Shown here: in pieces, positions 26,413 to 36,554 of the stretch | Numbering within the stretch: the stretch's first letter is position 1 | Layout of the letters: each line of letters opens with the position of its first letter | Assembly: GCF_947495025.1 (NCBI RefSeq) | Contig: NZ_CANLXG010000001.1 | Span: 620,001-684,000, forward strand | From: an uncultured Roseobacter sp. | GTDB taxonomy: Bacteria > Pseudomonadota > Alphaproteobacteria > Rhodobacterales > Rhodobacteraceae | Length of the DNA stretch: 64,000 bases | Direction: 5' to 3' | Program-made: the position numbers and the translations under genes | Notes under the pieces: generated by a model | What the model saw: only the letters and a program-made list of their open reading frames with translations | Databases searched by the model: none | What the model was told of the DNA's origin: nothing

Positions 26413-27000
26413 TCAGGCCGCTGCAGTCTCGTTCTGAAGTGCGCGCACGGTGTTCCCGTATCCGCCCCGGGCCACATATTCTGCTTCCAGCGCGGTATCA
26501 GTGCGCGCCAGCGCGGCATTGCGCGTCGGGAAACGCCCGAACTGGCGGATAACCGCCCGGTGGGCCCTCGCATGCAGGAGATTACTGCGTCCGTACTCTG
26601 GCATCCGCTCGCACATCAGACGCACACACCGGTCCTGGTCACACAGGTTTTCAGAGTGCATCAGCGGCAGATAGAAGAACTGGCGCGCCGGTTCATCGAT
26701 CCGCATGTCCCAGTCCTTGTTGATCGCCGACTTGGCCGCGGCAAGTGCGATCCGGTCTGTGGAAAATGCCCCGGCGGTATCGCGGAACATGTTGCGGGGA
26801 AACTGGTCTGTCAGAATGATGTAGGCCAGTGCACCGGTCGGGTACGTCAGCCAGAGGGAATACCGGCCTTCGCAGGCCCCTTCCCATGCGTCACCAAACT
26901 TCCTGCGGATCTGTGCATCGAGTTCGGGTGTCGCGTTATACCATCCATCGGGCCCCACGTCGTCGAGCCAGAATTTCAGAATGTCCTGAGGATCAACCAT
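26413..27000 (-). CDS. DUF924 family protein
   Basis: A 195-residue protein of the DUF924 family. Characteristic parts are DPQDILKFWLDD at the start, TYPTGALAYIILTDQFPRNM and ARQFFYLPLMHSENLCDQDR. These are helical, TPR-like proteins of unknown biochemical function. The ATG at 27000 with GGAG upstream is preferred over the GTG six codons before. It is transcribed away from the lpdA promoter region, toward lpdA, with about 126 bases between. Confidence 0.9.
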   Translation of the reverse strand: MVDPQDILKFWLDDVGPDGWYNATPELDAQIRRKFGDAWEGACEGRYSLWLTYPTGALAYIILTDQFPRNMFRDTAGAFSTDRIALAAAKSAINKDWDMRIDEPARQFFYLPLMHSENLCDQDRCVRLMCERMPEYGRSNLLHARAHRAVIRQFGRFPTRNAALARTDTALEAEYVARGGYGNTVRALQNETAAA

Positions 27001-27090
27001 ATCAACTCCATCGTTCACAACATCCCCACAGGGAGTGTAGCTTTTTTGTACTGCTCTGACCTATTCACAAATTACGACATTGCGACATAA

Positions 27091-28356
27091 TCAGCTCTCG
27101 TTTTCCGCTTTTTCCGCCTCAAGTTCCGCTTCGATGGCGTATTCCTGGGCATATTCCACGGCCAGTGATGTAGAAGCAGGCGTAACCGGAACATACGCAC
27201 CCGTCTCGTCCACCGGGACCGGCCTGGCGACGGTTGACCGGTAGCCGGCATACGCCACCAGCGCGGCAAACAGGACAGCCGTAAAGAGATAGAACCCTCC
27301 GGGGCCCGCAACATCCATCATGTAGCCGGTGATCAGTGGCCCGGCGATGGCGCCCAGCCCGTTGATAAAGATCAGCCCGCCTGAAGCGGCAGCCATGTCT
27401 TCATGCTCCAGAAAGTCATTGGTGTGGGCAATCAGCAGCGAATAAAGCGGGTTCGACATGCCCCCCACAACAAAGGCCGAGAGCAGCAGCAGTGTGAAAT
27501 TGCTGCCGAGCATCATGCCAAGCAGCGATCCCGCGACGCCGATCGCAGAAACAATGAGGATCAGAAAGCGCCGGTCAATCCGGTCAGAGATCCAGCCAAT
27601 GGGATACTGCAGGACCATTGAGCCCACAAAAAACGTCGCAACAAAGGTGGAGATCTGCGCCACGCTCAACCCTGCCTTGGCACCGTAAACCGGTGCCATG
27701 CCAAACTGTGCAGAGAACACACCTCCCAGCAGGAACATTCCCACGCACCCCAGCGGGGAAAACCCATATAGCCCGCGCAGGCTCATTGGTTTTGTGGTAT
27801 CGAATGCGGGCGTCGGACTGATCGACAGCAGGATCGGTGTAACGGCAATGGAAACCAGCACTGACGGTATGACAAAGAGCACATAGCCTGACGGATCCGC
27901 AGCCAGCAGCAGCGCCTGACTGAGCACGATGCCCGCCGTCTGGACGATCATGTAAAGCGACAGGGCCTGACCGCGGTTTGCATTGGTGGCCGCATTGTTC
28001 AGCCAGCTTTCCGCAGTCACGTAAACGGCTGAAAAGCAGAATCCGATCAGCACGCGACCCAGCGTCCAGACCCAGACCTCGGTCAGCGTGGGATATATGA
28101 TCATGACGGCAGAGATCAGCGAGGCGAGGGCTGCGAAAACGCGCACGTGACCGACGCGCCGGATCATGCCCGGCGCCATGCGCGAGCCGCCCAGAAAACC
28201 GACAAAATAAGCGGACATGACAACCGACATCTCGAATGTCGAAAAGCCCTCAATCTCGCCACGGATGCCCAGCAGCGTGCCCTGCATACCGTTGCCGACC
28301 ATCAGCAGGCACATGCCCAGAAGCAGGGCCCAGGCGCTGGATAAAACCTGTAGCAT
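27091..28356 (-). CDS. Major facilitator superfamily transporter
   Basis: A 421-residue MFS permease with twelve predicted helices. It begins MLQVLSSAWALLLGMCLLMV and contains SAYFVGFLGGSRMAPGMIRR, VTAESWLNNAATNANRGQAL and QYPIGWISDRIDRRFLILIV. The last matches the conserved cytoplasmic loop between helices 8 and 9. The C-terminal ~40 residues are an acidic, glutamate-rich tail (EYAIEAELEAEKAENES). Substrate unknown. It follows queA at a 104-base gap in the same direction. Confidence 0.88.
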   Translation of the reverse strand: MLQVLSSAWALLLGMCLLMVGNGMQGTLLGIRGEIEGFSTFEMSVVMSAYFVGFLGGSRMAPGMIRRVGHVRVFAALASLISAVMIIYPTLTEVWVWTLGRVLIGFCFSAVYVTAESWLNNAATNANRGQALSLYMIVQTAGIVLSQALLLAADPSGYVLFVIPSVLVSIAVTPILLSISPTPAFDTTKPMSLRGLYGFSPLGCVGMFLLGGVFSAQFGMAPVYGAKAGLSVAQISTFVATFFVGSMVLQYPIGWISDRIDRRFLILIVSAIGVAGSLLGMMLGSNFTLLLLSAFVVGGMSNPLYSLLIAHTNDFLEHEDMAAASGGLIFINGLGAIAGPLITGYMMDVAGPGGFYLFTAVLFAALVAYAGYRSTVARPVPVDETGAYVPVTPASTSLAVEYAQEYAIEAELEAEKAENES

Positions 28357-28460
28357 GCGCGGTCTCCATAGTCCGTCGCGGTGGTACGACTCAGTCCGTT
28401 GTGTCGTTTTTCCCGCCCTATTTCAGGCCCGTGCGCGACGCAATGGGTCGTATTGGAGCC

Positions 28461-29516
28461 TCAGGGTTTGTCCGGAATAAGCAGCGAGGAATCGCCGTAG
28501 GAGAAGAAACGATATTTCCGATCGATGGCATGGGCATAGATGTCCCGCATCCGCTGCTGACCCATAAGCGCAGACACCAGCATCATCAGCGTGGACCGGG
28601 GCAGGTGGAAATTTGTCATCAGCGCATCTGTCACGCGAAATGTGAAGCCCGGATAGATAAAGATATCCGTATCACCCTCCCAGGCCTCGATACTGCCGTT
28701 CTGTGCCGCGGTTTCAATCAGGCGCAGCGCTGTTGTGCCCACCGGGATCACCCTGCCACCGGCAGCCTTTGTCCGGGCGATTTCGGCCGCCGCCTGTGGA
28801 CTGACCCGCCCCCATTCTGCATGCATTCTGTGCGTGGTCACATCATCGACTTTGACAGGCAGAAACGTCCCCGCGCCGACGTGCAGGGTGACATGGCTGA
28901 AACTGATCCCGCGCGCTGCAATCTCTGCCAGAAGCGCTTCGTCAAAATGAAGCGACGCCGTCGGAGCCGCAACAGCGCCCCGGTTGCGCGCGAAAACCGT
29001 CTGATAATCCTCATTGTCCCGCGCGTCCGCGGGCCGTTTTGCCGCGATATAGGGCGGCAGAGGCATCGCACCCGCCGCATTCAGGGCCGCGTCGAAATCA
29101 TCGCCCGACAGGTTGAAGCGCAGCATTCCCTGCCCATCGACCGTTCCCTCCAGGGTGGCACGCAGCGCATCACTGAAGACAATCTCTTCACCGGGTTTCA
29201 CTTTCTTGAGCGGTCTGATCAGCGCGCTCCAGCACCCGTCCGGCTGCGGTTCCAGCAACGTGACGCCAATCCGGGCGGAAGTATCTCCCTGTGCGCTGTT
29301 ACGATGTCGCAGCCCCTCGAGACGCGCAGGGATCACCCTGGTGTCATTCAGTACGAGCCTGTCGCCGGGCCGCAGCCAGTCCGGCAGCGAGGACACGACG
29401 CTGTCCGTAATCTGCCCGTCTCCCGCCACCAGCAGTTTTGCTGATGTGCGCGGTACGGCAGGCCGAGTGGCGATCAGCTCATCAGGCAGCTCAAAATCGA
29501 AATCGGTCAGTTTCAC
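28461..29516 (-). CDS. queA: S-adenosylmethionine:tRNA ribosyltransferase-isomerase
   Basis: A 351-residue QueA. It adds the cyclopentene precursor to tRNA in queuosine synthesis, using the ribosyl part of S-adenosylmethionine. Signatures are [52 protein letters not shown] and [19 protein letters not shown]. The start is GTG at 29516 ([16 protein letters not shown]), since the longer frame has an atypical N-terminus. The gene encoding TGT, its pathway successor, is not in the window. Confidence 0.97.
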   Translation of the reverse strand: MKLTDFDFELPDELIATRPAVPRTSAKLLVAGDGQITDSVVSSLPDWLRPGDRLVLNDTRVIPARLEGLRHRNSAQGDTSARIGVTLLEPQPDGCWSALIRPLKKVKPGEEIVFSDALRATLEGTVDGQGMLRFNLSGDDFDAALNAAGAMPLPPYIAAKRPADARDNEDYQTVFARNRGAVAAPTASLHFDEALLAEIAARGISFSHVTLHVGAGTFLPVKVDDVTTHRMHAEWGRVSPQAAAEIARTKAAGGRVIPVGTTALRLIETAAQNGSIEAWEGDTDIFIYPGFTFRVTDALMTNFHLPRSTLMMLVSALMGQQRMRDIYAHAIDRKYRFFSYGDSSLLIPDKP

Positions 29517-29645
29517 GGGATGTTGTCGTCCTGAACTGTTGACTGCACGTCCGGTACCGGGGTGATGATGCATGCACATGCCCAAAAGTGCCGCGAAGAT
29601 CAACGGCGGAAAACCACCCGCCTGCCCTTCAGAGCCGTTTACCGG

Positions 29646-32600
29646 TCAGCGATCGCTGCCGCTGACATTCGGTGGCGGGCGTCGCCTCGGTTCGGGCGGG
29701 GGCGGCTCCTCTCCCTCGGCCAGAGGCACCTCGGGTCTGGGCGCCCGGAACAGGTCACGGATACCGCCCGGCACCAGTGCGGTGAGCGGGTTCACAAAAA
29801 CCTCCGGATTCTGCGTCGTTCCCCGGATCGAATAGTTGAACCCAAAGAGGCCTTCGCCCCGCCGCGACACCACCCGGCCGATCGCGTTGAGCAGGTAAAC
29901 CGGCGAAATGACGCCCTGCATCTGCAGACTTCCGCTGTCCGGAAAAAAAACACCGTCCATCGACAGGCCCATGGACGACCCGACAGCACTGGCCTCGCGC
30001 AGGGTGATCCGGTCAGGGGTCAGCCGGAAATCGGCCAGGACTTCTGAAAAATAGATGCCGTCGCCGCCCAGTTCGTTCACCAGACCCACAATGCTGATCG
30101 CGTTCAGCAGGGCGGCAATGGCCGGTGCGTCGACCACGCTGATATCAGTAACGCGGAGCTTGCCATCCAGTGCCCCGGCCGTTCCCACGGGCCGCAGCGC
30201 CAGTTCCATCTGCCCGCCGCGTCCCTGTTTCAGCACGCCGGCCGCCGCAACGACACTGCCCGCATCATCCGCAGCAACACGGATCGCACTGCGGCCATTT
30301 TCCGGAATGACCTGACCGGCGATGCGGGCCTGCCCGTTGACCAGCCCGGTAAAGTTGCCCAGCAATCCGCCCCCGCCCGTGGTAAAATCACCGCGCAGGT
30401 TTCGCACCGCAATCGAGTCGCTGATCTGCAGCGTATCGAGCGCAACAGTCAGCGGTCCACCCGCCTGGCCGGAGCCGCCCGAGCTGCCGAAATCCGCGCG
30501 GCGCAGGTCGATACGACCTCCGTTCACACGGATCGCGGGGGCGACCCCCTCACCCCGGCTGATGAGTTCCGCGGGCACGTCCAGCCACCCGCCCACCCGC
30601 AGTCTGGACAGGCGCACGCGGTCCAGCGCACCGCCCTCCTGAAGCAGCACATCACCCTCTGCCAGCAGCCCCGGCGCCTCGAGCCTCAGGCTTTCGACCT
30701 GCGGCGTGGTGCCAAGGCTGACTGCGATCTCCAGCGCGCCCGGCACAGAAGCCCCCTTGCTCCAGCCAACCGGCGGTACGGACAACGACAGACCCGTCAG
30801 ATCAGATGTAAGCACCAGCGCCGGTGGCGTGTCCCGCTCCAGCATGATGTCGATACCGGCTGTCCCGGTGCCGCGCAGGGTTCCCGGTGGCAGATCAACA
30901 CGGAAGCTGTCGAGAGCCTCCTGACTGATCACGGCTGTGCCGGTAATCCGCCCGGGCGGTTGCGGACCTTCGCCGATGGACTGGCGCCATACGACGTCAA
31001 AAGGCACGCCGTCCAGATCTCCCTTGCCGCTCAGTCGGACCTCTTCGTCAGAGGCAACCAGTTCCAGCACAGGCGCCTGCAACACCCGGTCCGGCACCAG
31101 AACATCAGACCTTACACCGGTGATCTGACCGGTCAGATAATAATTCACCATCTCAAGCGGAACGCCCTTTTCCAGCGGCACCGAAATCGTCCCGGAAACC
31201 TGCGCCGTACCGGTGGCAATGCCGGGCGTCCGGCCGGCTTTTTTCATCACCTCCAGAGGTTCCAGATCCAGCAGTGACAAGGCGGCCCTAACGCCGCCCG
31301 TGGCCTGCAGGCGCACGACACCCGGCGTAAAATCCCTGATCTTTACGTCAGGAATTATGAATGCCGTGCCTGTTACATCTACCTGCCCGCCCTGCGGCGC
31401 AGTGACGATGCCCTCGTCGGCCACCACAACGAAACGGTCACGCACCAGTGTCGCATGACCCCGCGCACCGGTCAGAAGCGGCATTGTTCTGAGGAACCGC
31501 ACCTCGCCGTCGCTGAAGTCAAAACTCAGGAAGGTCTCGGGAACCTCGCCAGCGCGCAGGCGCACCGCGCCGGATATATCGCGCATGGTGCCGGCCCGAA
31601 CGTTTTCCGAAATCCACCGGCGCGACTTGGGCTTGACCGCTTCAGGCCAGAGTTCGAGCAGCCGCGCGGGACGCAGCGCATTCATCTGGCCATCCATCGC
31701 GATTTCCCAGCCACGCTCGTCGGCCCGGATGGTGCCGTTGCCAACCGCCACATTGCCGTCGTCCTCGACCTGCAGCCGCCCGACCTGCAGCACAAAGGGA
31801 CTGGTGCTGAGCTGAAAGTCCAGTTCAGCGACCGCAACAGATACCGGTTCAGGGTAGAAATCTGCCGGATTGACGCTCAGACCACTGAGGCGGACCTGGC
31901 CCACCATGTCCCCGATCCTGCCATCCACAGGCAGGCCGATTTCAGCCTGCCCCTCGAGCGTTCCGCGGCCCCATTTGCTCTCGACAGACAATTCGTCAAA
32001 CCGCAGCGTACGGCTGTCCGGCAGATAGGTGAAATAGCTCCGCGCGCTGTCGATCGGGATGGCCAGGGCTTCGGGCGTTGGCTGAATCACTCCCGCACCG
32101 ATCTGGAACGTGGCGTTGAGCGGGCGGATGCTGCCGTCTTCATCCAGTCCGCCGCGCAATGCGCCGGAGATAGGTGCCCGGAGCGCGCCGAGCCAGTTGA
32201 ACGCTGCCCCCTGGCTGGCCACATCGGCGGCATCCAGATCCCGGAACGTGACACCGAATTCGGAGGCCCTGGCGCCGATTTCACCCGCGTAACTGGCGGC
32301 CAGTGTCGCCACCTGAGCGCCACCGCCCAGTACGGCAAGATCGACAAGGATCTGCAGCGCGTCACCGTCGCGGGTCAGGGACAGGCGGCCGCCGTCTATC
32401 GTCCAGGCACGGTTGGCGCGCTCGTCCTCATAGCGCAGCGTCAGTGTCTGCAGACTGACCCGGTTCAGACCCGCAAACCCGGGCCGGAGCAGAAAATCAT
32501 CCAGTTCACTCACCAGCTCCGCCAGGTTCGGTGCTTCACGGGTCACCTGCGCCGGCCCCTGCGTACCAGAGATCGATATCTGCCCTTCCGGCGCCCGGCG

Positions 32601-33008
32601 CAGTGCCAGAAAGACACCGCTGACATCAAGTGACGTGGGTTCAAGCTGTCCGCGCAGCAGCGCATCCAGTGATGCGCCCGCCCGCATTTCGGAAAAACCG
32701 ATGACATCCACACCGTCCGGCGTCGTCACCCGCACATTGCGCACCGTCGCGCGCGGTCGCCATTCATCGTCCAGCACCAGCACCAGGTCACCGAAAGACA
32801 CCGTGGCTTCCGGCACAGCAGTCTGCAGCCTCTCTGCGATCTGCAGGCGCAGCCAGTCCGGTGCAGCAACCTCCCGTCCCTTGAGCCACCATACACCGCC
32901 CGCAAGTGCGCCCGTAACGATGGCCAGAAAGACCACGCACCACAACAAAGCACGCCGCGCCCGCCGGCGGGCTGGCCTGATTTCCTGTGAGGGTGGCGCG
33001 CTGGTCAA
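29646..33008 (-). CDS. AsmA-like/DUF3971 inner-membrane-anchored protein
   Basis: A 1120-residue protein of the AsmA-like/YhdP-type group (DUF3971 plus AsmA C-terminal region). One membrane anchor lies near residues 20-42 (ALLWCVVFLAIVTGALAGGV). A long periplasmic beta-rich repeat region follows. The C-terminal domain ends in a proline-rich tail (EEPPPPEPRRRPPP). Related large proteins bridge the envelope and help move phospholipids to the outer membrane; that role here is inference. The only start seen is TTG at 33008, with no clear ribosome site, so the true N-terminus is uncertain. It is divergent from the bcp gene. Confidence 0.82.
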   Translation of the reverse strand: MTSAPPSQEIRPARRRARRALLWCVVFLAIVTGALAGGVWWLKGREVAAPDWLRLQIAERLQTAVPEATVSFGDLVLVLDDEWRPRATVRNVRVTTPDGVDVIGFSEMRAGASLDALLRGQLEPTSLDVSGVFLALRRAPEGQISISGTQGPAQVTREAPNLAELVSELDDFLLRPGFAGLNRVSLQTLTLRYEDERANRAWTIDGGRLSLTRDGDALQILVDLAVLGGGAQVATLAASYAGEIGARASEFGVTFRDLDAADVASQGAAFNWLGALRAPISGALRGGLDEDGSIRPLNATFQIGAGVIQPTPEALAIPIDSARSYFTYLPDSRTLRFDELSVESKWGRGTLEGQAEIGLPVDGRIGDMVGQVRLSGLSVNPADFYPEPVSVAVAELDFQLSTSPFVLQVGRLQVEDDGNVAVGNGTIRADERGWEIAMDGQMNALRPARLLELWPEAVKPKSRRWISENVRAGTMRDISGAVRLRAGEVPETFLSFDFSDGEVRFLRTMPLLTGARGHATLVRDRFVVVADEGIVTAPQGGQVDVTGTAFIIPDVKIRDFTPGVVRLQATGGVRAALSLLDLEPLEVMKKAGRTPGIATGTAQVSGTISVPLEKGVPLEMVNYYLTGQITGVRSDVLVPDRVLQAPVLELVASDEEVRLSGKGDLDGVPFDVVWRQSIGEGPQPPGRITGTAVISQEALDSFRVDLPPGTLRGTGTAGIDIMLERDTPPALVLTSDLTGLSLSVPPVGWSKGASVPGALEIAVSLGTTPQVESLRLEAPGLLAEGDVLLQEGGALDRVRLSRLRVGGWLDVPAELISRGEGVAPAIRVNGGRIDLRRADFGSSGGSGQAGGPLTVALDTLQISDSIAVRNLRGDFTTGGGGLLGNFTGLVNGQARIAGQVIPENGRSAIRVAADDAGSVVAAAGVLKQGRGGQMELALRPVGTAGALDGKLRVTDISVVDAPAIAALLNAISIVGLVNELGGDGIYFSEVLADFRLTPDRITLREASAVGSSMGLSMDGVFFPDSGSLQMQGVISPVYLLNAIGRVVSRRGEGLFGFNYSIRGTTQNPEVFVNPLTALVPGGIRDLFRAPRPEVPLAEGEEPPPPEPRRRPPPNVSGSDR

Positions 33009-33132
33009 AACTGTGCTGGCCTGTGCCTTGCGGTGTGCTAAAAAGCGGTTTCTGACGGTCCGGGGCTTGGCTCATCCCAGCCCTGACCTACTATGTCATC
33101 TGACACCATTCCTGAAAACCCAAGAGACCGTT

Positions 33133-33594
33133 ATGCCAGAGATTTCACAGACCGCTCCTGACTTTACCCTGCCCGCGACCGGTGGCGAAGAGGTCACCCT
33201 CTCTGCGCTGCGGGGTCAGCCGGTGGTCCTTTTCTTTTATCCGCGTGATGACACGCCGGGCTGCACCAAGGAAAGCATCGCTTTTTCCGAAAGCCGCGAA
33301 GATTTTGAGGCAGCGGGTGCAAAAGTGTTCGGTGTCTCAAAGGACAGCCTCGCCAGCCATGAGAAATTCGCTGCCAAACGCGATCTGACCATCCCGCTGC
33401 TGTCGGATGAAAACGGCACAGTCTGCGAGGACTACGGCGTGTGGAAAGAAAAGAACATGTACGGCAAGAAATACATGGGCATCGAGCGTACAACCTATCT
33501 GATCGCAGCCGACGGCACAGTGGCGCAGGTCTGGAACAAGGTAAAAGTGCCCGGTCACGCCGAGGCCGTTCTGGACGCGGTACGCGCACTGTGA
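33133..33594 (+). CDS. bcp: BCP-type peroxiredoxin
   Basis: A 153-residue thiol peroxidase of the bacterioferritin comigratory protein class that reduces hydroperoxides. The peroxidatic Cys44 is in FYPRDDTPGCTKES. The resolving cysteine five residues later in E. coli BCP is absent (Ser/Ile here), so this is a 1-Cys or atypical version that needs an external thiol. MYGKKYMGIERTTYLI matches the conserved C-terminal part. Its stop codon overlaps the start of the DUF455 gene (TGATG). Confidence 0.94.
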   Translation: MPEISQTAPDFTLPATGGEEVTLSALRGQPVVLFFYPRDDTPGCTKESIAFSESREDFEAAGAKVFGVSKDSLASHEKFAAKRDLTIPLLSDENGTVCEDYGVWKEKNMYGKKYMGIERTTYLIAADGTVAQVWNKVKVPGHAEAVLDAVRAL

Positions 33595-34400
33595 TGCCGC
33601 TCGCGCAGATGGCCGAGGCCGTGCTGCGCACCGCAGACGGACGCGCCAAAACCGCGTTGTCCCGCCAGTACGCCGCAGAATGGCAGGCCGCGCGCGACCG
33701 AGGCGAGACACCGGAAATCGGCCGTGCCGCCCCGCCGATGCATCCCGAACGCCCGGAGCAGCCGGAGTTGCTGAGCCCCAGGGATGTGCCACGCCGCCGG
33801 CCTGGCACACCGGAGGGGCGCATCGCCCTGCTGCATGCGGTCGCCCATATCGAACTGAACGCGGTGGACCTGCACTGGGACGTGATCGCACGCTTTGCGC
33901 ATGTTCCCATGCCTTTGGGGTTTTACGATGACTGGGTCAAAGCCGCAGACGAAGAATCCAAACATTTCAACCTGATGTGCGACTGTCTTGAAGAACTTGG
34001 CAGCCATTATGGCGCCCTGCCCGCACATGCAGGTATGTGGCGTGCTGCCGAAGACACAGCGTCAGATTTCATGGGGCGGCTGGCTGTTGTCCCGATGGTG
34101 CTGGAGGCGCGCGGTCTGGACGTGACGCCTGGAATGATCGAGGTCTTTCGTAAGGCGGATGCTGCATCCGCCGTTGCCGCCCTTGAGACGATTTATGCCG
34201 AGGAAGTCGCCCATGTGGCCTATGGTTCCAAATGGTTCCATTTTCTGTGCGGTCGCCATGACGAGGACCCGAAGGAGCGTTTTCACGCCCTCGTCCGCAA
34301 ATACTTCCACGGTCCGCTCAAGCCGCCGTTCAACGAGGAAAAACGCGCCGAGGCCGGTATCCCGCCAGACTTTTACTGGCCGCTGACCGAAGAGGTCTGA
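33594..34400 (+). CDS. DUF455 ferritin-like protein
   Basis: A 268-residue DUF455 protein. The HAVAHIELNAVDLHWDVIAR helix and the later ADEESKHFNLM and YAEEVAHVAYG helices supply Glu and His residues placed like ferritin-fold diiron ligands. The C-terminus reads RHDEDPKERFHALVRKYFHG. It is translationally coupled to the peroxiredoxin gene, suggesting an oxidative role, but the reaction is unknown. Confidence 0.88.
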   Translation: MPLAQMAEAVLRTADGRAKTALSRQYAAEWQAARDRGETPEIGRAAPPMHPERPEQPELLSPRDVPRRRPGTPEGRIALLHAVAHIELNAVDLHWDVIARFAHVPMPLGFYDDWVKAADEESKHFNLMCDCLEELGSHYGALPAHAGMWRAAEDTASDFMGRLAVVPMVLEARGLDVTPGMIEVFRKADAASAVAALETIYAEEVAHVAYGSKWFHFLCGRHDEDPKERFHALVRKYFHGPLKPPFNEEKRAEAGIPPDFYWPLTEEV

Positions 34401-34580
34401 GCGCTCAGACCAGTGTTCTTCGGCAGTTTTTTGCCCATTTTGCAACATTCAACGACAGGTTGATGCCCGGAGGTTAATGCTGCTTGCCCGCAGACCGATG
34501 GCTCGTTAATCACTTGCCGGGGACACGTGACTGGCCCGCAGAAGGCCGGTCCGCTGCAGAAACGGAATAAGGATTGCCTT

Positions 34581-35912
34581 GTGCGCACACGGCTGGCCAT
34601 CAGAACACACGCACTGCTCGAGCGGGTCTTTCCTGAACGCAGGGTGTTTCTGAAGTCTGACGCCGATACCCGTTTCATCCGGCTGCGCCCCGGGACACAG
34701 CTTGTCGCTTTTGCCGGCGGGGCCGCCCTTGTCGCCTGGGCGATTATCGCCACGGCAATTATCCTGATGGACAGCATCGGTTCCGGGAATTTCCGGGAAC
34801 AGGCCAAACGGGACCAGACAACCTATCTGTCGCGCCTGAATGATCTGTCGGCACAGCGCGACAGCCGCGCTGCCGAAGCGCTCGCGGCACAGGAACGGTT
34901 CAACGCCGCACTGGACCAGATTTCCGTGATGCAGTCACAGCTGCTCGCTTCGGAAACCCGCCGGCACGAGCTGGAAACCGGGATCGAGGTCATTCAGTCT
35001 GCCCTGCGCGAGACCATGCGCGAACGCGAAACGGCCCGCCGGGCTCTGGCCGCGCTGCAGGACGAAACAGGGGACGATGCGCAACAGACCGCCGTCGCCG
35101 CAGCAACGACCGGTGCCCCGGTCGACTTCCTCGCGGACGCGCTGTCCAGAACAGCCGCAGAGCGGGATCAGGTTGTGGCAGATGCGCAGGAGGCACTGCG
35201 GCACGCCGACGAACTGGCGCTCGAGATTGCCCTGATGAAGGAAGATAACGATCAGATCTTCCGACAGCTCGAAGAAGCCATGACAATCTCGGTCGAACCT
35301 CTGGACAAGATGTTCCGTCAGGCCGGCCTGCCGACAGAGCGCATAATGGATGAGGTGCGCCGCGGCTATTCCGGCGAGGGCGGCCCGCTGACCCCCCTCT
35401 CCTTTTCCAGCAGCGGCTCTGAACCCACTGCCGATATGATCCGTGCCAACCGCCTGCTGACCCAGATGGACCAGCTGAACATGTACCGGATCGCCGCCGA
35501 GAAAGTGCCCTTTGCCCTGCCGGTGGCGCAGGCGTTCCGCTTTACCAGCAGCTATGGCTTCCGGCGCGACCCGAAAACCGGGGGACGGCGTATGCACCGG
35601 GGTGTGGATTTCGCCGCCCCGCTTGGCACTGATCTGCTGGCGACAGCCGATGGTGTGGTCACCGAAGCAGGCTGGGCCTCGGGCTATGGTCGCCTGGTGA
35701 AAATCCGCCACAGCTTCGGGATCGAGACACGCTATGCGCATTTGTCAAAAATACGCGTTAAAGTTGGGCAAAGGGTCTCGCGCGGGGACCATATTGGTGA
35801 TATGGGAGCATCCGGACGGGTGACCGGCGTGCACCTCCACTACGAAGTGCGTGTCGGTGGTAAGGCTGTAAACCCAATGATCTATATCAAGGCTGCAAAA
35901 GATGTTTTCTAA
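34581..35912 (+). CDS. M23 family (LytM-type) peptidoglycan peptidase
   Basis: A 443-residue membrane-anchored endopeptidase or regulator. One transmembrane segment lies near residues 38-58 (QLVAFAGGAALVAWAIIATA). A coiled coil spans about 70-160. A Zn peptidase domain in the last ~120 residues has MHRGVDFAAPLG and HLHYEVRVGGK, containing the metal-binding His and Asp residues, so it is probably catalytically active. The GTG at 34581 is chosen because AAGGA precedes it by eight bases. The gene overlaps the bactofilin gene by 11 bases. Confidence 0.88.
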   Translation: MRTRLAIRTHALLERVFPERRVFLKSDADTRFIRLRPGTQLVAFAGGAALVAWAIIATAIILMDSIGSGNFREQAKRDQTTYLSRLNDLSAQRDSRAAEALAAQERFNAALDQISVMQSQLLASETRRHELETGIEVIQSALRETMRERETARRALAALQDETGDDAQQTAVAAATTGAPVDFLADALSRTAAERDQVVADAQEALRHADELALEIALMKEDNDQIFRQLEEAMTISVEPLDKMFRQAGLPTERIMDEVRRGYSGEGGPLTPLSFSSSGSEPTADMIRANRLLTQMDQLNMYRIAAEKVPFALPVAQAFRFTSSYGFRRDPKTGGRRMHRGVDFAAPLGTDLLATADGVVTEAGWASGYGRLVKIRHSFGIETRYAHLSKIRVKVGQRVSRGDHIGDMGASGRVTGVHLHYEVRVGGKAVNPMIYIKAAKDVF

Positions 35913-36399
35913 GAGCAAAATCAACGAACCGGGCCCCAAGCAGGGCGAGACAGACACTCCGGCACCGGCCGCATCCTCTGCGCCCGCAACGCCCAAGCCG
36001 ACCGAGTACAAAGCGACGGCCCCCAAGCCAAAGCCCCCTGCCTCGGTTCTGTCTTCGGACCTGCACGTGACCGGCAATATGAAAACAACCGGCGATATTC
36101 AGGTTGAGGGCACGGTCGAGGGCGACATCCGCGCGCACCTGCTGACCATCGGCGAAAGCGCTACGATCAAGGGCGAGGTTGTCGCGGATGACGTGGTGAT
36201 CAACGGCCGTATCGTTGGCCGGGTCCGCGGCCTCAAGGTTCGCCTGACATCGACCGCGCGGGTGGAGGGTGACATCATCCACAAGACCATCGCGATCGAA
36301 AGCGGCGCGCACTTTGAAGGTTCCGTGCAGCGTCAGGATGACCCGCTGAACCCAGGTGCCAAGACCGCGCCGGCGGCCAAGCCAAACCCCGCTTCCTGA
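35902..36399 (+). CDS. Bactofilin
   Basis: A 165-residue bactofilin, a polymerising cytoskeletal protein. The core beta-helix (residues ~50-145) contains LHVTGNMKTTGDIQVEGTVE, GEVVADDVVINGRIVGRV and VEGDIIHKTIAIESGAHFEG. Proline/alanine-rich disordered tails lie on both ends, as in most bactofilins. It overlaps the M23 peptidase gene, a pairing seen in several bacteria where the filament positions peptidoglycan-cutting enzymes. ATG at 35902. Confidence 0.95.
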   Translation: MFSKSKINEPGPKQGETDTPAPAASSAPATPKPTEYKATAPKPKPPASVLSSDLHVTGNMKTTGDIQVEGTVEGDIRAHLLTIGESATIKGEVVADDVVINGRIVGRVRGLKVRLTSTARVEGDIIHKTIAIESGAHFEGSVQRQDDPLNPGAKTAPAAKPNPAS

Positions 36400-36422
36400 G
36401 CCGGGCAGACGTTCAGACAATC

Positions 36423-36453
36423 GGGCGCTGCGGTCTTCGCGGCGCCCTTTTTT
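36423..36453 (+). terminator. Intrinsic terminator after bactofilin gene
   Basis: GGGCGCTGCGG pairs imperfectly with CGCGGCGCCC and is followed by TTTTTT, 23 bases after the stop codon. Confidence 0.75.
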
Positions 36454-36554
36454 GTCGGGCGGAGTTTGCCGGGCCTGTGATCTGAACATCGCACACGGCA
36501 GTTGCCCGGTCGGGTTGCCTCAGTCCGCATCGGCGCAAGGTACGAGCCGCCCCG

